This document shows, piece after piece, positions 1-8,769 of a stretch of 64,000 nt of DNA. Location of the stretch: positions 1-64,000 of the forward strand of contig CAZQMX010000002.1 in the NCBI GenBank assembly GCA_964594965.1, read 5' to 3'. The stretch's first letter is position 1; each line of letters begins with the position of its first letter. The translations under genes were made by a program, and so were the position numbers. Below the pieces are notes generated by a model. That model had not been told where the DNA came from, searched no databases, and saw only the letters and a list, made by a program, of their open reading frames with translations. The stretch is from CAZQMX01 sp964594965. Lineage in GTDB: Bacteria > Patescibacteriota > Minisyncoccia > Portnoybacterales > UBA2143.

Positions 1-210
1 TATTCCCAGCCTACCGGCCGGGGAGAAAAACCGCCATATGTCTGTGCACATTACCGCAAGGTCTTGACATTTTAATCCTAATGACTTAAAGTCAAATCAG
101 TGTAAGATTCCTAATAAGTTTTTCTTTCCTTATGCGGTTAGTGTAAGTCAAAAGAAAAAACTGTGCGGAAAAAGTCGACTTACAAAATAATAAATCGTAC
201 AAGGAAAATA

Positions 211-492
211 ATGAGTAAGAAATTATATGTTGGTGGTCTGAATTATGACACCACCGAAGATGCGCTCAAAGAAGCCTTTGCTAAGGCCGGTACCGTCGAG
301 TCAGCGGTTGTTATCACTGACAAGATGTCTGGTCGTTCAAAAGGATTTGGTTTTGTCGAGATGTCTTCTGATGAAGAAGCTCAAAAAGCCATGGAAATGT
401 GGAACGGTAAAGAACTTGATGGTCGAAGTTTGACTGTCAATGAAGCCCGTCCAATGAAAGAGCGTCCACAAGGTGGTTTTAACAGAGAGTAA
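211..492 (+). CDS. RRM-domain RNA-binding protein
   Basis: A 93-residue protein that is essentially one RNA recognition motif. RNP2 is seen as KLYVGGLNY near residues 4-12 and RNP1 as KGFGFVEM near residues 45-52, followed by a short Gly/Arg-containing tail. Small single-RRM proteins bind single-stranded RNA and often act as cold-shock-type RNA chaperones. The ATG at 211 is chosen because AAGGA lies 5 nt upstream and the RRM starts immediately; an in-frame upstream start at 163 would add an unconserved lysine-rich leader. The leader at 80-184 has repeated GACTTA/TAAGTC pairs that could fold, so autoregulation is possible but only inferred. A terminator follows directly. Confidence 0.9.
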   Translation: MSKKLYVGGLNYDTTEDALKEAFAKAGTVESAVVITDKMSGRSKGFGFVEMSSDEEAQKAMEMWNGKELDGRSLTVNEARPMKERPQGGFNRE

Positions 493-509
493 ATAAGACT
501 ACTAAAAAA

Positions 510-538
510 CACCCCCGTACTGCGGGGGTGTTTTTGTT
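510..538 (+). terminator. Rho-independent terminator after the RRM gene
   Basis: An 8-bp GC-rich stem (510-517 with 523-530) is followed by a T-run, with an A-run on the left, so it can also serve the convergent gene on the minus strand. The core resembles the CCCCGCAGTACTGCGGGG palindrome found at 20937 and 29615. Confidence 0.85.
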
Positions 539-546
539 TCCAATGT

Positions 547-1419
547 TTAATAACAAGCACCTTCAATCATATCTTCCGGGAAATTGTAATCTTCTAATTC
601 TAAACAAGTTGGGGTACCATTGCCGTCAAAAACAATCTGCCAAAGATCATTAACTTTGGCCGCTAAAAACATGCCGCTGTTCTCTGAACCGCCCGGCTGG
701 AAAACAACGCCGCCTTTAGCATGGTTTTCAGTTTTCTGTTCAACTGATATTTCCGTCTGAGAAACCTTCTTATTATGCTTTTGAGCCAGGGCTTCCCTAA
801 TTCTTTTTTCATCAGATATTTTTGGAACAAGAGATTTATCCAAAAGAGCGCAAGTTATCTTAACATCCCTGTCGGTTGTTTCAGGTTCGTATTTTTTATC
901 ATCCGGGTCAAAATCACTGAAAATACCTGATGTTGTGCAAACTAAATTAAAATTATCTTTTCGATAGGCATTATGTTCACCAAAAAAACTACCCATTCCA
1001 TTATACTTATCATCCTCAAATCCTTCCTTTTGCATAAAAGGTCTGATTTTCTCAAAATCCTCTTTCTTAACTTCATCAGCGCTTATCATTAAGGCTGACA
1101 GAGTTAATGTTTTAACCGCTTCTTCATCCTCAACCTGCCAATTAAGTTCAATTTCTTCTGAATCAGAAAAGTCAATCTTGGTTTCGTCTTCAATTGAAAC
1201 AAAAAGGTCACTAATATAGTCGGCGCAGCCTTCTTCCCAGGGACGAAGGCATTCCTGTTTTGCTTCACACCAGGAATAGCCGGCGGCAATTAAACAGCCT
1301 TGTTCGTCTTTATCTCCGCCAACTATTTGTTCTTCTTCAATTGGATTTTTGGAGATGTAGAAAGCGCCTCCAACGAGGATAATGAGGATTATGACTGAAA
1401 TAATATCTCTTGTTTTCAT
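547..1419 (-). CDS. Membrane-anchored secreted protein, unknown function
   Basis: A 290-residue protein with one N-terminal hydrophobic segment (about residues 7-24) and the rest predicted to lie outside the membrane. A cysteine-rich stretch follows near residues 42-65, with Cys-x8-Cys-x5-Cys-x7-Cys spacing and a CLRPWEEGC core. A long acidic middle is followed by a C-terminal part containing KVNDLWQIVFDGNG. I do not recognise a catalytic motif. The C-terminal part looks like a small extracytoplasmic domain, and similar Cys motifs occur in uncharacterised CPR surface proteins as far as I recall. It stands alone, convergent with the RRM gene and next to tRNA-Glu. Confidence 0.7.
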   Translation of the reverse strand: MKTRDIISVIILIILVGGAFYISKNPIEEEQIVGGDKDEQGCLIAAGYSWCEAKQECLRPWEEGCADYISDLFVSIEDETKIDFSDSEEIELNWQVEDEEAVKTLTLSALMISADEVKKEDFEKIRPFMQKEGFEDDKYNGMGSFFGEHNAYRKDNFNLVCTTSGIFSDFDPDDKKYEPETTDRDVKITCALLDKSLVPKISDEKRIREALAQKHNKKVSQTEISVEQKTENHAKGGVVFQPGGSENSGMFLAAKVNDLWQIVFDGNGTPTCLELEDYNFPEDMIEGACY

Positions 1420-1444
1420 ATTTTTTGTTTGTTTAATTATTTAA

Positions 1445-1519
1445 TGGCAGCCCCAAGGAGAATCGAACTCCTATTACCAGATTGAAAATCTGGCGTCCTG
1501 ACCGTTAGACGATGGGGCC
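1445..1519 (-). tRNA. tRNA-Glu(TTC)
   Basis: On the minus strand a full cloverleaf can be drawn. The anticodon arm is CCAGA-TTTTCAA-TCTGG with anticodon TTC, and the T-loop is TTCGATT. The acceptor stem closes with a G1-U72 wobble and a CCA end is encoded. Confidence 0.93.
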
Positions 1520-1577
1520 ATCCTTTATTAAGACTACGGCCCAGCAGAGCCGTATTGTCTTTATTCTACCCGAAAAA

Positions 1578-1606
1578 TTGAAAAATATCAAGCAGTGGGG
1601 TAGGAT
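1578..1606 (+). promoter_or_regulatory. Promoter of tsaD, leaderless arrangement
   Basis: TTGAAA (1578-1583) and TAGGAT (1601-1606) are 17 nt apart. Only 6 nt separate the -10 box from the ATG at 1613, so transcription would begin at or near the start codon. Confidence 0.6.
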
Positions 1607-1612
1607 AATAGC

Positions 1613-2665
1613 ATGACTATTCTAGGAATTGAAACATCTTGTGATGATACCAGTATCGCCGTAGTTAAAGACGGCGAAATTTTATCTTCCGTTGTTTCCT
1701 CCCAAATTAAAGTTCATGCTCCTTATGGCGGAGTTGTTCCTAATCTGGCCGCCCGGGCACATTTGGAAAATATTGGGCCGGTTTTAAAAGAAGCGATGAA
1801 AAAAGCCGGCAATCCTGAAATTGATTTAATTGCCGTAACAAAAGGACCGGGTTTAATTCCATCTCTTTTAGTTGGCGTTAATTTTGCCAAAGCCCTGGCA
1901 TATAATTGGAAAAAACCGCTGCTTGGAATAAATCATCTGGAAGGTCATTTATATGCCAACTGGCTGGATAATCGGAGGTCGAACCTCCGACAGTTCGGAG
2001 GTTCGACCTCCGATTGTTTTCCTGCCTTATGCTTGATTGTTTCCGGTGGGCACACTCAATTGGTTCTAATGAAAGACCACGGTCAATATCAGTTATTGGG
2101 AGAAACAAGAGATGACGCCGCTGGCGAGGCCTTTGATAAGGTGGCTAAATTACTGGGATTAGGTTATCCGGGAGGACCAGCTATCTCCGCTCACGCGGAG
2201 AAATTTTCAATTTTCAATTTTCAATTTTCAAAGATATCTTTTCCCAGGCCGATGATTGATTCCAAAGATTATGACTTCTCTTTTTCCGGACTCAAAACAG
2301 CAGTATTATACTTTGTTAAAACCTTGGATAAAAAACAAATAAAAGAACTGACGCCGGCCATATGCGCTGAATTCCAAAAAGCGGTTGTTGATGTTTTAAT
2401 TTCTAAAACAATTAAGGCGGCAAAGGATTACAAGGCAAAAAGCATTATGATTTCCGGCGGAGTGGCGGCGAATAAAAAACTAAGGAAAGAAATGAAAAAA
2501 AGAGTTGAAAAAGAGTTGCCAAATACCAGCTACCAAACACCAGCTCCCAATTTATGTACTGACAACGCCGTTATGATTGCCGTTGCCGCCTGCTTTAAAA
2601 AGAATACCCAATCAAACGGCTGGACAAAAATTGAAGCCAATGCTAATTTAAGACTAACAACTTAA
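1613..2665 (+). CDS. tsaD: tRNA N6-adenosine threonylcarbamoyltransferase TsaD
   Basis: TsaD transfers the threonylcarbamoyl group from TC-AMP to A37 of ANN-decoding tRNAs (t6A). The partner enzyme TsaC is encoded at 60451. The ASKHA fold starts with GIETSCDDTS at residues 5-14. The metal-binding pair is H108 and H112 in NHLEGH, followed by SGGHTQ, and the C-terminal GGVAANKKLR and DNAVM motifs are present. The protein is 350 residues, slightly longer than usual because of two in-frame insertions. One is a 46-nt perfect palindrome encoding residues 120-134, just after the metal-binding histidines; the other is a run of TTTTCAA heptamers encoding an S-I-F-N-F-Q-F segment. Both precede conserved blocks, and the frame is kept. 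It probably forms an operon with valS and prsW. Confidence 0.97.
   Translation: MTILGIETSCDDTSIAVVKDGEILSSVVSSQIKVHAPYGGVVPNLAARAHLENIGPVLKEAMKKAGNPEIDLIAVTKGPGLIPSLLVGVNFAKALAYNWKKPLLGINHLEGHLYANWLDNRRSNLRQFGGSTSDCFPALCLIVSGGHTQLVLMKDHGQYQLLGETRDDAAGEAFDKVAKLLGLGYPGGPAISAHAEKFSIFNFQFSKISFPRPMIDSKDYDFSFSGLKTAVLYFVKTLDKKQIKELTPAICAEFQKAVVDVLISKTIKAAKDYKAKSIMISGGVAANKKLRKEMKKRVEKELPNTSYQTPAPNLCTDNAVMIAVAACFKKNTQSNGWTKIEANANLRLTT
1970..2015. repeat. Perfect 21-bp inverted repeat inside tsaD
   Basis: Arms 1970-1990 and 1995-2015 are exact reverse complements around a CAGT loop. The unit is translated in frame as an Arg/Ser/Gly-rich segment absent from the usual TsaD pattern. Confidence 0.95.
2204..2231. 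repeat. Four TTTTCAA heptamers inside tsaD
   Basis: Four consecutive copies of TTTTCAA are translated in frame. They are preceded by a small CTCCGC/GCGGAG hairpin at about 2185-2200. The same heptamer makes up the intergenic arrays near 16.9, 45.3 and 54.7 kb. Confidence 0.9.
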
Positions 2666-2669
2666 TTTC

Positions 2670-4754
2670 ATGAAACAATTAGCCAAGACCTATAATCCAA
2701 AAGAAAATGAATCCAAGATTTACCGGCAATGGGAAAAGTCGGGGTTTTTCAATCCGGATAAATTGCCGGCGCGCCATAAAGAACCATACAGCGTTATTAT
2801 TGCTCCACCCAATATTACCGGCGAACTTCACATTGGACACGCCCTGGAGAATACTCTCTTGGACATATTAATCCGCCAGAAAAGAATGGCGGGGTACAAG
2901 GTTCTATGGCTGCCCGGAACTGACCACGCCGGGATTGCCGCTCAAAATGTCGTTGAAAAAGAATTAAAAAAAGAGGGTTTAACCCGTCATGATTTAGGCC
3001 GGGAAAAACTAATTAAAAGAATTATGCAGTGGCGAGAGAAATATGGTCATCTAATTCTAGACCAATTAAAAAAAATGGGATTTTCCTGCGATTGGTCCCG
3101 AACAGCCTACACTATGAACAAGGACTATCAAGAAGCAGTCAAAAAAGTATTTTTGCATTATTACGAGAAAGGGTGGATCTACCAGGGAAAAAGAGTGATT
3201 AACTGGTGTCCGCGATGCCAGACAAGTTTGTCTGATTTGGAATTAGAATACAAAGAGAAAAAAAGCCACCTCTGGCACATCAAATACCTGCTCGTCGGAA
3301 CAAGAACTAAATTTATTACCGTTGCAACTACTCGGCCGGAAACAATGCTCGGCGATACGGCAGTAGCGGTTCATCCAAAAGACAAAAGATACAAGAAATT
3401 AATCGGCAAATCTGTCCTGTTGCCTTTAACTGAAAGAGAAATCCCAATTATTGGAAAAGAAAGTATTGACCCTGAATTTGGAACCGGGGCGCTCAAAGTT
3501 ACGCCGGCTCATTCGCTAATTGACGCAGAGATAGGCGAAAGGCATAATTTACCAGCAATTCAGGTCATCAGCGATAAAGGAACAATGACTAAGCAGGCCG
3601 GAAGAGAATTTGCCAGTTTGGCTATTTCGGATGCCAGAAAAAAAGTTGTCCAGGAATTGAAAAAACAAGGACTTTTGGAAAAAATTGAAGACTATACTCA
3701 TCAAGTTCCTGTTTGTTACCGCTGTAACAGCATTATTGAAAATATTCCCAGCCAGCAGTGGTTTCTTAAAATGGACCAATTAGCTCAAATGGCGATTAAA
3801 GCGGTAAAGAGCGGCCAAACTAAAATACTCCCCAAAAGATGGGAGAAGGTCTATTTTGACTGGTTGGATAATATTAGGGATTGGTGTGTTTCAAGACAAA
3901 TCTGGTGGGGACCCAAGATCCCAATTGACGGGATTGATGATACTTTAGATACCTGGTTTTCTTCGGCGCTTTGGCCTTTTGCCACCTTAGGTTGGCCTAA
4001 GAAAACAAAAGATCTGAAAGAATTTTACCCGACCGATCTTAACACCAGCGCTCGTGATATTCTTCATTTCTGGATAACCCGAATGATTTTTTCCGGTTTG
4101 GAATTCACTGAAAAAACACCTTTTAAAACCGCCTATATCCATGCCACTGTTTTAACCAAAGAAGGACAGAGAATGAGTAAATCATTGGGTACGGGGATTG
4201 ACCCTCTGGAATTAGTTAAGAAGTACGGAGCCGACGCCACCCGATTCGGCTTGGCTTACCAATCTTTGGATAACCAAGACATCAAGTTTACTGAAGATAA
4301 TATTCTGGCCGGGAAAAAGTTTGCTAATAAAATCTGGAATGCCTCGAGATTTGTGATATCACAAACCAAAAAAAGTCATTCTGAGGGAGCGAAGCGACCG
4401 AAGAATCTTAAAATGCTAAATAAAAGATCTTTCGCTTCGCTCAAGATGACAATGGCAGATAAGGCAATTCTAAAACAATTGGAGACAACTAAAAAAGAGA
4501 TCGATAAGGATTTGGAGAGTTTTAAGTTTGGCTATGCCCTTCATACTCTTTATGATTTCTTCTGGCATAATTTCTGTGATGTTTATCTGGAGAAATCTAA
4601 AAAACAGGAAACATCGGAAACCAAACAAGTCCTGGTCTATGTTTTAGTTGAATCATTAAAAATGATTCATCCTTTTATGCCTTTTGTTTCAGAAGCAATT
4701 TACCAGGAATTGCCTTTCAAAAAAGAAAAGTTTTTAATGATTGAAAATTGGTAA
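2670..4754 (+). CDS. valS: Valyl-tRNA synthetase, short form
   Basis: A class Ia aminoacyl-tRNA synthetase that charges tRNA-Val. The HIGH-type motif is seen as PPNITGELHIGHA near residues 45-57. The CP1 editing domain is marked by TTRPETMLGDTAVAVHP, and the catalytic lysine loop by QRMSKSLGTG. At 694 residues it is shorter than typical ValRS (about 850-950) and lacks the C-terminal coiled-coil arm. A palindromic repeat is translated in frame shortly after the catalytic domain, at the start of the anticodon-binding region. It begins 5 nt after tsaD, and its stop overlaps the prsW start by one base. Confidence 0.96.
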   Translation: MKQLAKTYNPKENESKIYRQWEKSGFFNPDKLPARHKEPYSVIIAPPNITGELHIGHALENTLLDILIRQKRMAGYKVLWLPGTDHAGIAAQNVVEKELKKEGLTRHDLGREKLIKRIMQWREKYGHLILDQLKKMGFSCDWSRTAYTMNKDYQEAVKKVFLHYYEKGWIYQGKRVINWCPRCQTSLSDLELEYKEKKSHLWHIKYLLVGTRTKFITVATTRPETMLGDTAVAVHPKDKRYKKLIGKSVLLPLTEREIPIIGKESIDPEFGTGALKVTPAHSLIDAEIGERHNLPAIQVISDKGTMTKQAGREFASLAISDARKKVVQELKKQGLLEKIEDYTHQVPVCYRCNSIIENIPSQQWFLKMDQLAQMAIKAVKSGQTKILPKRWEKVYFDWLDNIRDWCVSRQIWWGPKIPIDGIDDTLDTWFSSALWPFATLGWPKKTKDLKEFYPTDLNTSARDILHFWITRMIFSGLEFTEKTPFKTAYIHATVLTKEGQRMSKSLGTGIDPLELVKKYGADATRFGLAYQSLDNQDIKFTEDNILAGKKFANKIWNASRFVISQTKKSHSEGAKRPKNLKMLNKRSFASLKMTMADKAILKQLETTKKEIDKDLESFKFGYALHTLYDFFWHNFCDVYLEKSKKQETSETKQVLVYVLVESLKMIHPFMPFVSEAIYQELPFKKEKFLMIENW
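4375..4449. repeat. Imperfect palindromic element inside valS
   Basis: The ends GTCATTCTGAG and CTCAAGATGAC are imperfect inverted repeats, with GAAGCGA/TCGCTTC inside. It belongs to the same family as the intergenic copy at 51961-52026 and is translated in frame as about 25 residues. Confidence 0.85.
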
Positions 4755-5518
4755 TGCAATACCTTTTCTACATTCCATTAGGGCTTTTGCCTAGTTTAAT
4801 CTGGCTTTGTTTTTATTTAAGAAAAGACAAGAATCCTGAGCCCAATTCAATGGTAATAAGGATGTTTTTATGGGGTATGCTTTTAGCCCCCTTGGCTATT
4901 GTTTTGGAATTACTTTTGATCTGGTTGCTGAGTCCAGGGACTAACCCAATTGACCTCATTTCCCAGACCCATCAGGCCAGTATTATCAAGGTTGTTCTGG
5001 CTGCAACTCTGATTCCGGCCTTGGTTGAAGAGTATCTTAAATATTCGGCAGTCAAATTAAAAGTCCTGAAAAAGTCGGTATTTGACGAGCCAACCGACGC
5101 TATGATATATTGTATTATAGTCGGGCTTGGGTTTGCCGCTATTGAAAATCTTTTGATTCTTTTCAAAATTACTTATCCTGATTTTGGTCAGGCGCTTGGC
5201 ACAATTACTCTTCGTTTCCTAGGGGCAACCCTTGTCCATGCCCTGGCTTCGGCTATTGTTGGTTATTGGCTGGCTCAGGGCATTATTAATCCTGAAAAAA
5301 GAAAGAAATTTATCGCTTTTGGCCTAACTCTTGCTATTTTATTCCACGCCTGCTACAATTACCTTATTCTAACCGTTGCTGATGGAAAAAGTACTGGACA
5401 GAGATTAATTCTAGTTTCAGTTATTGCCGGATTGATGATTTTTACTGCCCTATCCGTTTCCTACTATTTTAGAAAACTAAAAAAACAACAATCTATTTGT
5501 AAAATCGCCGAAAGGTGA
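4754..5518 (+). CDS. PrsW-family intramembrane protease
   Basis: A polytopic membrane protein of about 254 residues with 7-8 hydrophobic segments. The PrsW/CAAX-like motifs are present: ALVEEYLKY with paired glutamates, GFAAIENLL, a conserved histidine in ATLVHALAS and another in FHACYNYL. These fit the glutamic intramembrane protease family, whose Bacillus member cleaves an anti-sigma factor; the substrate here is unknown. The ATG at 4754 overlaps the valS stop (TAATG). A TTG two codons earlier is possible but less likely. Confidence 0.88.
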   Translation: MQYLFYIPLGLLPSLIWLCFYLRKDKNPEPNSMVIRMFLWGMLLAPLAIVLELLLIWLLSPGTNPIDLISQTHQASIIKVVLAATLIPALVEEYLKYSAVKLKVLKKSVFDEPTDAMIYCIIVGLGFAAIENLLILFKITYPDFGQALGTITLRFLGATLVHALASAIVGYWLAQGIINPEKRKKFIAFGLTLAILFHACYNYLILTVADGKSTGQRLILVSVIAGLMIFTALSVSYYFRKLKKQQSICKIAER

Positions 5519-5521
5519 TTT

Positions 5522-5624
5522 TACCCCGCCCCCTAAGCCCTAATCTTTGCTAGGACAATTATAGAAAGCGATATTAATTCTATCTGTCTCTATAGATTTC
5601 AATTAGAGTATAGGGGGCGGGGTA
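5522..5624. repeat. About 100-bp element with CCCCGCCCCCT ends, copy 1
   Basis: Perfect 14-bp terminal inverted repeats (5522-5535 and 5611-5624) enclose about 75 AT-rich bases. The same terminal sequence bounds a unit of nearly equal length at 18849-18947. The interiors are not alike. Confidence 0.85.
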
Positions 5625-5683
5625 CTCAATTTAATCACTAAATTTTCTTCGCTTGACAGCTTGAAAATTTAGACAAAATTGGT

Positions 5684-6214
5684 ATGGCTAAAAAATCTTT
5701 TTTTGAAAAATTAACCGGTGCCAGCTGGACAGAAGATGATTCTTCTGAAGGAAAAGTTAAGTCAATAAAGAAGATTTCTAAAAAGGGCAAACCGGCTAAA
5801 AAGAAGGTAATTAAAGAAAAGATTCCTTACATTAAAAAGCCGGCTAAAGAAGAACCCAAACAAGAGGATTGGCTTAATGAATCCGAAGGACAATTAACAA
5901 TTGATGTCTATCAGACACCAAATGAGATTGTCATTAAATCAACTATTGCCGGGGTTAAACCAGAGGATATTGATATCACCATGGCTAATGATATGATTAC
6001 GATTAAAGGCACCCGCAGAAAAGATGAGCAGGTCAGAGAAGAAGATTATTATTACCAGGAATGCTACTGGGGTCCGTTCTCCCGCTCTGTTATCCTGCCG
6101 ATTGATGTTGAAGTTGACCAGGCCCAGGCTGGCATGAAAAACGGCATTCTGACAATTAAATTACCTAAGATTGAAAAAGTTAAAACCAAGAAGATTATGA
6201 TTCAGAGTGAATAA
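5684..6214 (+). CDS. Small heat shock protein, Hsp20/alpha-crystallin family
   Basis: An ATP-independent holdase that binds unfolding proteins. The first 60 or so residues are lysine-rich and probably disordered. The alpha-crystallin domain runs from about residue 65 (QLTIDVYQTPNEIVI) through IAGVKPEDIDI and GPFSRSVILP to the GILTIKLPK signature near the end. The 176-residue length is normal once the basic N-terminus is allowed for. It lies about 60 bp after the CCCCGCCCCCT-ended element and has no obvious Shine-Dalgarno. Heat regulation cannot be read from the sequence. Confidence 0.93.
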   Translation: MAKKSFFEKLTGASWTEDDSSEGKVKSIKKISKKGKPAKKKVIKEKIPYIKKPAKEEPKQEDWLNESEGQLTIDVYQTPNEIVIKSTIAGVKPEDIDITMANDMITIKGTRRKDEQVREEDYYYQECYWGPFSRSVILPIDVEVDQAQAGMKNGILTIKLPKIEKVKTKKIMIQSE

Positions 6215-6295
6215 GTTTGAATATTTAGAAATGAAGCGTCCTGTATATTACAGGGCGTTTTTGGTTTTTGATAAATATGGTATGATTAAGGTAAT

Positions 6296-7993
6296 ATGAA
6301 TCGTTTTCTAACGACAATTTTTTTGGTTATTTTAATTATTCTTGTCTATTTAACCTTGTTTCTTCAATTGGTTAATGACCAAAAAATTGCCCTTCGGGTC
6401 AAAGCCGCCGGTTTTAATATTGGTCGGCTTTCGCCGAACGCGGCTAAAGAAGCCCTTGAAAAGGAATGGAGTCAATTCTCCGATGAAGAAATTGTTTTAA
6501 TTTATCAGAATAGAAACTGGTCAATTAAATTAAATGATTTAGGTTTTGAAATGGATAGCCAATTAACTATTGAAATGGCCTCTCAGATTGGCCATCAATC
6601 AACCTTTGCCGCCAGTTTAAAAGAACAATTAATTGCTTTAACCGGCCGTTACAATATTGAGCCGGTTTATCGGGTTGATTACGAGAAATTCGACAAAAAA
6701 ACAAGAGAGTTGTTTGCTGATATTGAAGAGCCGGCCCAGAATGCCACTCTGGAATACAATCAGGAAGTTGATAACTTTTCTCTGGTTCATTCAACCGATG
6801 GTACGGCCGTTAGAAGAGAAAATCTAGTTTCTGATTTATCAAAACGAGCCAAGTCATTTTCCCACCAGCCGATTTTCCTCAGTATTGCTCCTGATTTCCC
6901 GACCATTGAGAATAATGAAGTAGATTTGGCTCTTAAAGAGGCTGAAAGAATTTTGGATAACGCTCCGTATTATTGGCTTTCTCAGGATGACCGATGGATA
7001 ATCAAAAAGGAAAGATTAATTAATTGGATGGAATTTGAACCAGCCAAGGAAGAGGATTCTGAAAACGAAATTCTTGGTTTTTCAATTGACCAAGATGAGG
7101 TTGAAAAATATCTTGGGAAAATTGCTTACAATATTGACCGGCCCTACACTAATGCCCGGCTGAAGATTGAAGAGAAAAGAGCGATTGAATTCAGAGCGCC
7201 CCAGGACGGTTTTGAGATAAAAAGAGATCAAACCATTAATCAGTTTATTGAAAATATTACTGCTGAAACGCCGATTAAAAACACCGATATTATTGCTGAT
7301 GTTTCAAAGCCAAAAATCTATCTTAATCAACTCAATAATCTGGGGATTGATACCTTAATTGGTCAGGGAGTTTCTAATTTCGCCGGTTCGCCTAATAACC
7401 GGAGGCATAATATTAAAGTCGGGGCTGGAAAATTCAACGGCACCATTTTAGAACCAGGCGAAGAATTTTCTTTTCTTACTCTTTTAGGAGGAAGCGGTCC
7501 GGAAGAAGGCTTTTTAGCCGAACTGGTCATTAAAAAAGATAAAACCGTTCCTGAATATGGTGGCGGACTTTGCCAGGTTTCAACCACGGTTTTCAGAGCA
7601 GCGATTAATTCAGGTATGGAAATTACTTTCAGACGACCTCATGCTTTCCCGGTTGTCTATTATTCCCCCCATGGTTTTGACGCCACTGTCTATGACCCCT
7701 GGCCCGATTTTAGATTTATTAACAACACCTCTGGCCATCTTTTAATTGGAACAGAAGTTGAAGGCAATCAATTGACTTTTAATTTCTACGGGACTGATGA
7801 TGAGAGAAAAATTGAAGTCAAAGGACCATATGTTCTGGAAAGTAAAGAGGATGGTTCTATGAAAACCACCCTCTATCAAGTTGTTCACTTAAACGGAGAA
7901 AAGATTCTTGACGAAGAATTTTTCTCCGCTTACAGATCCCCTGACCTTTATCCGGTTAATCCGGATGAAGATGAGGAAGCGCCACAAGATTAA
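6296..7993 (+). CDS. VanW-family protein, membrane anchored
   Basis: A 565-residue protein with an N-terminal transmembrane anchor (about residues 4-24). Two repeated peptidoglycan-binding-like regions follow, then a VanW domain seen as GVSNFAGSPNNRRHNI, NGTILEPGEEFSF, GGGLCQVSTTVFRAA and GFDATVYDPWPDFRF (about residues 355-490). The C-terminus is an acidic tail. VanW occurs in glycopeptide-resistance clusters and in many cell-wall proteins, but its biochemical role is not settled. TATGAT ends 9 nt before the ATG, suggesting a very short leader. Its stop overlaps the convergent small gene by 4 nt. Confidence 0.92.
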   Translation: MNRFLTTIFLVILIILVYLTLFLQLVNDQKIALRVKAAGFNIGRLSPNAAKEALEKEWSQFSDEEIVLIYQNRNWSIKLNDLGFEMDSQLTIEMASQIGHQSTFAASLKEQLIALTGRYNIEPVYRVDYEKFDKKTRELFADIEEPAQNATLEYNQEVDNFSLVHSTDGTAVRRENLVSDLSKRAKSFSHQPIFLSIAPDFPTIENNEVDLALKEAERILDNAPYYWLSQDDRWIIKKERLINWMEFEPAKEEDSENEILGFSIDQDEVEKYLGKIAYNIDRPYTNARLKIEEKRAIEFRAPQDGFEIKRDQTINQFIENITAETPIKNTDIIADVSKPKIYLNQLNNLGIDTLIGQGVSNFAGSPNNRRHNIKVGAGKFNGTILEPGEEFSFLTLLGGSGPEEGFLAELVIKKDKTVPEYGGGLCQVSTTVFRAAINSGMEITFRRPHAFPVVYYSPHGFDATVYDPWPDFRFINNTSGHLLIGTEVEGNQLTFNFYGTDDERKIEVKGPYVLESKEDGSMKTTLYQVVHLNGEKILDEEFFSAYRSPDLYPVNPDEDEEAPQD

Positions 7994-8205
7994 TTTATAG
8001 CTGCCCAGGTCAGAAATGCCTCTTCAGCCGTCTCTCCGTCTTTTTCTTGGCCAATATCCTGCCAGTGTTCATCGTACCCAATACAGCCCTGTAGTTTTCC
8101 GGTCATTTGGCTCCAACGACCATTTATCCATTGGCCACTCCTAGTTACCTGAGTAGGCTCAAAATCCCTCCAATACTCATTAAGCTCGCTGGGATTACTG
8201 TCCAT
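7990..8205 (-). CDS. Small hypothetical protein (71 aa)
   Basis: No recognised family. The protein is acidic and rich in Trp and Gln, with no signal peptide or membrane segment. It is called as real because GGAAAGGAG lies just upstream of the ATG, an unusually strong Shine-Dalgarno for this window, and the reading frame is clean. It is convergent with vanW, overlapping 4 nt. Confidence 0.6.
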   Translation of the reverse strand: MDSNPSELNEYWRDFEPTQVTRSGQWINGRWSQMTGKLQGCIGYDEHWQDIGQEKDGETAEEAFLTWAAIN

Positions 8206-8255
8206 TTCATGCTCCTTTCCTGTTTTTTTATTGGTTAATGAACAAAATTTTGGTA

Positions 8256-8330
8256 AGTTTGTCTGCGCCCAGGGGATATTATCCCTGGTTTAGCGCAGAC
8301 AAACTAAAGCGGTCTGCTCGTGGCAGACCG
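8256..8330. repeat. Two adjacent hairpins (cruciform-like)
   Basis: A 13-bp perfect inverted repeat (8256-8268 with 8293-8305) encloses a second stem, CCAGGG(G)AT with ATCCCTGG. An 8-bp hairpin follows directly (8310-8317 with 8323-8330). No U-run follows, so this looks like a repeat element and not a terminator. Confidence 0.8.
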
Positions 8331-8359
8331 GCTTTGATTTGAGGAAAATTGTTTTGTTT

Positions 8360-8461
8360 TTAGTATCCCTTCATTTTCATCAAATCAAAACCGATCTGGC
8401 TAACGCCGACTAGAATAAAGAGAATAACCAGCAAACACATCTTGATTTGTCGTTTATTCAT
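8360..8461 (-). CDS. Possible 33-aa single-span membrane peptide
   Basis: A short frame starting MNKRQIK, followed by a hydrophobic stretch of about 17 residues and a KMKGY end. The positive-inside pattern is sensible for a membrane peptide. There is no clear ribosome-binding site or recognised family, so it remains tentative. It is the only coding candidate between 8206 and 8520. Confidence 0.3.
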   Translation of the reverse strand: MNKRQIKMCLLVILFILVGVSQIGFDLMKMKGY

Positions 8462-8520
8462 AGGTTAATAAACTATCATACCAACTCCAAAATTATTGTC
8501 AAGCCAATTATCCACAATTG

Positions 8521-8602
8521 TGTCCTCGGTGAGACTCGAACTCACAAGCCCGAAGGCACGTGGTCCTAAACCACGCGTGTTTACCAATTTCACCACGAGG
8601 AC
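8521..8602 (-). tRNA. tRNA-Leu(TAG)
   Basis: The minus strand folds as a class II tRNA. The anticodon arm is CGTGG-TTTAGGA-CCACG with anticodon TAG. There is a long variable arm, and the 7-bp acceptor stem is GTCCTCG/CGAGGAC. CCA is not encoded. Confidence 0.93.
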
Positions 8603-8635
8603 TTATTTTAATTCTATCTTAGGACTATCCTAAAA

Positions 8636-8660
8636 TCAACCCGTTCAGGGTTGACTTTTT
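8636..8660 (+). terminator. Terminator-like hairpin
   Basis: A TCAACCC/GGGTTGA stem (636-642 with 648-654) is followed by CTTTTTA on the plus strand. No plus-strand gene immediately precedes it, so it may insulate the SPFH operon downstream. Confidence 0.55.
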
Positions 8661-8769
8661 ATATCTTTTAGTATATAGTATGAAGTAAGTTTAGGCAATA
8701 GAAGGCCTAGATTCTTAGGCTCTTTGACATATTAATATTAACCGAATTACAGATTGAAAGGAGTAAAAT

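Noticed and set aside
163..210. Upstream extension of the RRM protein
   Set aside because: The extra residues are not RRM-like; ATG 211 has AAGGA at proper spacing.
2670..4754. Truncated or broken valS
   Set aside because: All catalytic motifs and the anticodon-binding region are present; loss of the C-terminal coiled coil occurs in other small genomes.
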